Origin: Ciona intestinalis
Lineage: Eukaryota; Chordata; Ascidiacea; Phlebobranchia; Cionidae
Length of the DNA stretch: 64,000 bases
Direction of reading: 5' to 3'
Assembly (NCBI RefSeq): GCF_000224145.3
Contig: NC_020172.2
Location: 1,414,677-1,478,676 of the forward strand
Shown here: positions 60,134 to 64,000 of the stretch, in pieces
How the letters are laid out: each line of letters starts with the position of its first letter
Position numbering within the stretch: position 1 is the first letter of the stretch
The notes under the pieces: generated by a model
What the model saw: the letters and a program-made list of their open reading frames with translations, nothing else
The model's database searches: none
Told to the model about the DNA's origin: nothing
Made by a program: the position numbers and the translations under genes

Positions 60134-62594
60134 TTAATCAGTTGCCTTCTGACTTGTGTCACGAGACCTGTACACAACTCCATTTGCTTTCAAATCTCTT
60201 ATCATGCTTGAAGGTAATCGACCAGTCACACTGATGGCATAACAACCAGGGCTAAATTTCTCTGCAACGATTCAACAATTAATGAAAGTCTAAAAAAAAT
60301 GATGAAGCTAAAATGGTAGGAGTGTATCCTAATTAAGGGCACGATACCTAATGTTCATTCTTGCCTTTAACCAAGTAGTCACTAAGTGGTTGTTTAAATT
60401 AAAAAAAAACAATAACCCATCAAGTTACATACTTGATATTAAGGTGGCCGTACACAGTATCCGGAATTCGTCCGTTTTGTCCAGATTTCGCTGCCGCATG
60501 CGGAACTCGGTAATGGGTTTGCATACAACTTTGCATGCGAATTCGCATTCCGGATACTGTGTACAGTCACCTTTAGTTGGTAATTTGTAAGAAAGTACTT
60601 GGTGTAACAAATGAACTGACACCTCTGTTATAATGACTGTCATTGCCCACCATGGTAAGATAAATAAGTTATATTCCTTTATTTAAAGTTGAATGAATGT
60701 ATGAATCTTACGTTATCCTTGCATGGCCGGAAAACGACAGTCATTATAAGACGGGTGTGCATATACCTCATACCAGCTTACGAGTTACCAAGTTTGTTAC
60801 TTTGTCAGTAATTTTTTTTTGATTTTTTCAATATTTTATGTATGGCTGATAATTTAGACAACCCATTAGTGACCACTGGTGTCTTGCTCAAAGACACATA
60901 CGCCCACAATGGTAGCAGCGACAACCCTTGAACCCATTACCTCTGGGTTATGGGCAGGCTGCTAACCAACTGTGTCACGGCGTCGGACCTTGAAGTTCCC
61001 TAATAAAGCTAAATGTCTTTCTACAAGACACCTGAAGTTGACAAGGACTTTGTCATTTTCCATTAACTATAACTAAGATACCACAATATACTTTCTAGTC
61101 AGCTAACTACAATATTGATCAAAGCCATGATAAAAAAAAGGATTGTTATTTGTGACTAAAAGTGATTCAATCTAGAGTCAACTTGAAAACCAGCAAAGTT
61201 TTAAAGAGATGATTTTAGTCAAAAACTTAAGCCTTCTTTTTAAACTTACACAAGTATTAGGTTTATCATACATACTTCTTTAATTAATATTAATGTAATT
61301 GTACAAAAAAAATCCATGTTTTAAAGATATAAAATCATGTTTTAAAGATAATAAACAATAAAAGGCTTTGAACGGAGTAAATAACGATATAGGCATAAGG
61401 CAAACAAATGTTAAAAATATAACTATATTGAAAACTTACTTATTCTTTGCCACTTTGCAACCCAACTTTCATCCGGTGCCATCATAGATATAATTCTACA
61501 TAAATACAAATATATAAAATTATATAGCACTTTACATAGACTATACTGTTGCTGCAAAGCATAAAACACTTATTTTGTAAGACACCTTTCGAGTACCTAA
61601 AATACATTGAGCAAAAACTCCATATGCTAATTCAGACCAAATTGTGGTGGTACCGACTTATATAAGCAATGAACTACCAAATGCATGTCAATAGTTATGC
61701 TCTTTTAGTTCGGTTGTACCTAGGGATGCACATTACAGAATAATTAGGTTTTCTAGGATATCCTAGAATACTTTATTTCGAATCTAGAATTCCGAATCTA
61801 GAATTTCGAATCTTTTTATATTTATAGGAAAAAGAAATTTTACCCACAAAAGTCAGTTTATTGACCCTTTCATAGCAGCCTTGTTGGGTCATGAGCTGTA
61901 AAATGATCAAAAATGGTACTATTGGGTAGTTTTTTGCGTCATGAAACGTATAGCAGGCTATGAAAAGACGTTACGAAACGTTTACTCTCGAAAGTCCCAC
62001 AAACACAAAAATTTTTTTTTCAAAATTAATAAGTTTCAAAAATTGTTAATATAGTATATGAGATGACGTGTAATGACGTTATTAAACAGAATACCGAATC
62101 CCATAATAAGATTCGAATACAAAAGGATTCGAATCTCATGGATTCGAAATTCTGTAATGTGCATCCCTAGTTGTACCAGATTTAAAAGAATGGTCTGGTT
62201 TACGAAATGTCTACACATGCCATTGATATCAAGATTCTAGATTTCTTTTAAACTTTAATAAACGAGTGCTCAAATTTGTGCGAATTTACACGAAAAATCT
62301 CACACAAAGTTTACTATAGTAAGAAGTAATAAGTTGTTGCCCGAATTAGACTTAAACTTTAAAAGTTACTTTAAATAATGAAATTGGTCAAGTTTAAACA
62401 AAAATATTATCAAAAATTAAAATACCCATCAAATGAGGAGCTGGTACAATCATATACCATGTCTCTATTTCCCCGCATATGTAAATATTCATCACAATTG
62501 TCACATCCATCGTATTCAAACTGGTCCATTGTCTGAAGAAAGGATTTAAAGTAATTTTACTATTACAGTTGTTTATTTTATTATACACATTACA

Positions 62595-62631
<37 letters not shown>

Positions 62632-63009
62632 TTATCAATTCTTAATTTAATAAAATGCATTTTACAAAAGAAAGTCTTCAGAATAGGCCTAAATCCATGA
62701 AACCCAGCTCACATTTTGCTCTGACACATATCAAATTCAAAATACCAAATCAAGAAATAAAAAGAGAAAATCTTACACATAAATCAAATCATAATATGCT
62801 TAATAAGCCAATGTTTAAAAGTTTGATCTGGCTTATGCTTTACAATCGACGCTTGGTAAATATGCATGTAACCATTTCAGCCTTAAAATAGTTTAAATCT
62901 AAATAATGCATTATGTTAACGTTTGATTTACCTTTATCAGAGAACAGAGTAGACATGCACGCATGTTTCGTAAACTTTTCGGAACTGTTTCCATGGAAGC
63001 ATTTGCCAT
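60134..63009 (-). CDS. SUPT4H1: transcription elongation factor SPT4
   Basis: SPT4 pairs with SPT5 (DSIF) to control RNA polymerase II pausing and processivity in the nucleus. Four coding exons: 63009-62932, 62532-62426, 61495-61440 and 60261-60134, total 369 nt, 122 residues plus TAA. The human protein has 117. The N-terminus [19 protein letters not shown] supplies Cys19 and Cys22; [10 protein letters not shown] supplies Cys36 and Cys39, the zinc site. [34 protein letters not shown] and [10 protein letters not shown] are family signatures. The ATG at 63009 fits the expected N-terminus; an alternative Met lies five codons in. The intron 61496-62425 hosts a hAT MITE and the last intron two SINE pieces. 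Confidence 0.97.
60442..60572. mobile_element. MITE with TTA target duplication, nested in a SINE
   Basis: Inverted ends AGGTGGCCGTACACAGTATC and GATACTGTGTACAGTCACCT, flanked by TTA at 60439-60441 and 60573-60575. SINE-like tail sequence lies on both sides (to about 60440 and from 60576), so it inserted into an older SINE. A 3-bp TTA duplication fits PIF/Harbinger-type elements; the class is an inference. Confidence 0.75.
60690..60988 (-). mobile_element. tRNA-derived SINE, minus strand
   Basis: Reverse complement begins CCGACGCCGTGACACAGTTG, carries the B-box-like GGTTCAAGGGT, and continues through the same body as 58884-59193 to GAATGAATG-type terminal repeats. It sits in the last SPT4 intron. 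Confidence 0.8.
61731..62169. mobile_element. hAT-like MITE with perfect 8-bp target duplication
   Basis: Ends TAGGGATGCACATTACAGAA and TTCTGTAATGTGCATCCCTA are perfect inverted repeats. GTTGTACC occurs directly on both sides (61723-61730 and 62170-62177). It also has subterminal repeats of the type TTCGAATCTAGAA. It is 439 bp with no transposase frame, in an SPT4 intron. Confidence 0.9.
62598..62629. repeat. (AT)n microsatellite
   Basis: About 32 bp of pure AT dinucleotide in the first SPT4 intron. Confidence 0.95.
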
Positions 63010-63653
63010 TTTTATTTAATAAGTATGACCCAATGCAATTTCATAACCAAAACGCGAAATGGGGGTAAAATAAATACAGATCTCTAGTTCGGTGAAGTCC
63101 CATTTAAAAAATTAAAACGGATATTACGTAAATCGTAAAGGAACACAAAAGCAGAGACTTTACATAAAAGTAGTGCAAATGAAAATATAAATTAGGAGTA
63201 TACTTAACAGTAGGGATTGTATATAAACATGTTTATATATACAAACTCCACTAACAGTAGACAGACCAAATGACTTCAGGTATATTATAGAAGATGACGT
63301 CAGAAATTTTTTACGTCACTTGTCTTAGATTGATAAAGCTGCATACTGTTCCTGCAAAGAGATTAAAACCAGTTCATACTTATGCTTATTTAAATGTATT
63401 GTTTAAATACAACCCGTTTAAATTTATGGTTATTCCCAGCACAAATAGATGGTTTTAACCTATTTGGTTCCTGCCTATATGGTAAGTTATTTCATGGATG
63501 CGTTGGCCTGAACTCTTATTTAGGAAAAAGAGAAAAAAGAGAGACGTCATCAGCAAACAAACCTAAATTGATGCGGGTAGTGTATACTGTTTATAGCACA
63601 TTTACCATTATACCTGATTTCTGTATTAGAGGATTAACGTGCTATATACAGAT
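63010..63653. promoter_or_regulatory. divergent promoter interval between SPT4 and the lectin-like gene
   Basis: 644 bp separate the two start codons. It contains a near-palindrome GTATATAAACATGTTTATAT (63219-63238 and on to about 63243) with a TATAAA on each strand, and TGACGTCA at 63297-63304 followed by TTACGTCAC at 63311. Promoter function is inferred from position and motifs. Confidence 0.5.
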
Positions 63654-63873
63654 ATGCATTTGTGGACGCTACTTCTGCTTTTCTCTGTGAGTAAATCTGC
63701 TAGGTCGGAAACACGGATACAGTATAAGGGGTTCGAATATTTTATTGGGTCGAATTCAGTAAAGTACGAACAAGCAAAAGACAGATGCAACCAAACAAAC
63801 GCTACGTTAGCTGTAGTTAACACTAATGAAATTTTTACATTTTTAGTCCAGGAGTTGAAGAATTTGGAAAACG
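63654..63873 (+). CDS. secreted C-type-lectin-like protein, first coding exon; 3' partial
   Basis: Start ATG at 63654 gives MHLWTLLLLFSVSKSARS, a signal peptide, then the beginning of a C-type lectin-like domain: GFEYFIGSNSVKYEQAKDRC, NQTNATLAVVNTNEIFTFL. The Y-A-C and A-L-A-V-N pattern is the alpha-1/first-Cys region of that fold. The exon ends in phase 1 at a GTTAGT donor (63874). The rest, including any Ca2+/sugar motif, lies beyond the window, so ligand binding cannot be judged. Confidence 0.75.
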
Positions 63874-63889
63874 GTTAGTTCTTGTGCAA

Positions 63890-63920
63890 CATAGTAGGAT
63901 GTGGGACCAAGGTGATCCTA
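63890..63920. mobile_element. foldback MITE end fragment
   Basis: ATAGTAGGATGTGGGACCAA resembles the left end of the local MITE family; only this terminal piece is recognisable before the window ends. Confidence 0.45.
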
Positions 63921-64000
63921 GAATACAGATATTCTAGCGGCCATTTTCGATACCTTCTACTGGTGCCACCAACCTAAAATTTGGACACTGTACTAACTAG

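Overview
The window looks like nuclear DNA of a tunicate, most likely a Ciona species. This is inference from four things: introns of roughly 0.1-5 kb, an AT-rich background, swarms of short foldback elements plus a tRNA-derived SINE, and protein sequences that are chordate-like yet clearly divergent from vertebrates. A run of N (16119-16243) shows it is a draft assembly.

Region 1 (1-23197, + strand, AT-rich) is polybromo-1 (PBRM1/BAF180), the targeting subunit of the PBAF chromatin remodeller. The first bromodomain lies upstream of the window. From 1591 on, exons encode bromodomains 2-6, two BAH domains, a Pro/Gln-rich linker, an HMG box and the conserved C-terminus, about 1490 residues in all. 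The BAH2 block is present twice (13471-16118 and from 16244), with the N gap between. The first copy has a 1-base frameshift, so an unmerged second haplotype is the likeliest cause.

Region 2 (23845-46237, - strand, more GC- and CpG-rich) is the single FoxP transcription factor gene, convergent with PBRM1. Sixteen coding exon positions give about 894 residues: Gln-rich N-terminus, C2H2 zinc finger, leucine zipper and forkhead. The second half of the forkhead is encoded by two alternative exons of identical phase (25969-26090 and 25460-25590). The second carries the changed recognition helix known from the stem-cell isoform of mammalian FOXP1. FoxP introns hold at least nine exact TGACGTCA palindromes between exons and in exons.

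Region 3 (46238-57465) is about 11 kb with no coding sequence I can support. It is the 5' flank and possibly untranslated exons of FoxP, with scattered foldback elements.

Region 4 (57466-58561, - strand) is a small five-coding-exon gene with a TATA box. It encodes a predicted secreted 84-residue precursor: signal peptide, a 29-residue Arg/Trp/Tyr core (14 Arg, 3 Trp) and an acidic tail. This is the layout of tunicate antimicrobial peptide precursors. Its last exon and 3' flank recur, inverted, at about 59350-59600. I regard this gene and the FoxP exon pair as the most interesting content.

Region 5 (60134-63009, - strand) is a complete four-exon SPT4 (SUPT4H1) gene, a transcription elongation factor. 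Region 6 (63654-end, + strand) is the first exon of a secreted C-type-lectin-like protein, divergent from SPT4.

Mobile DNA: about a dozen copies or fragments of one 190-bp foldback MITE, three hAT-type MITEs with 8-bp target duplications, a TTA-flanked MITE nested in a SINE, and several SINE copies.
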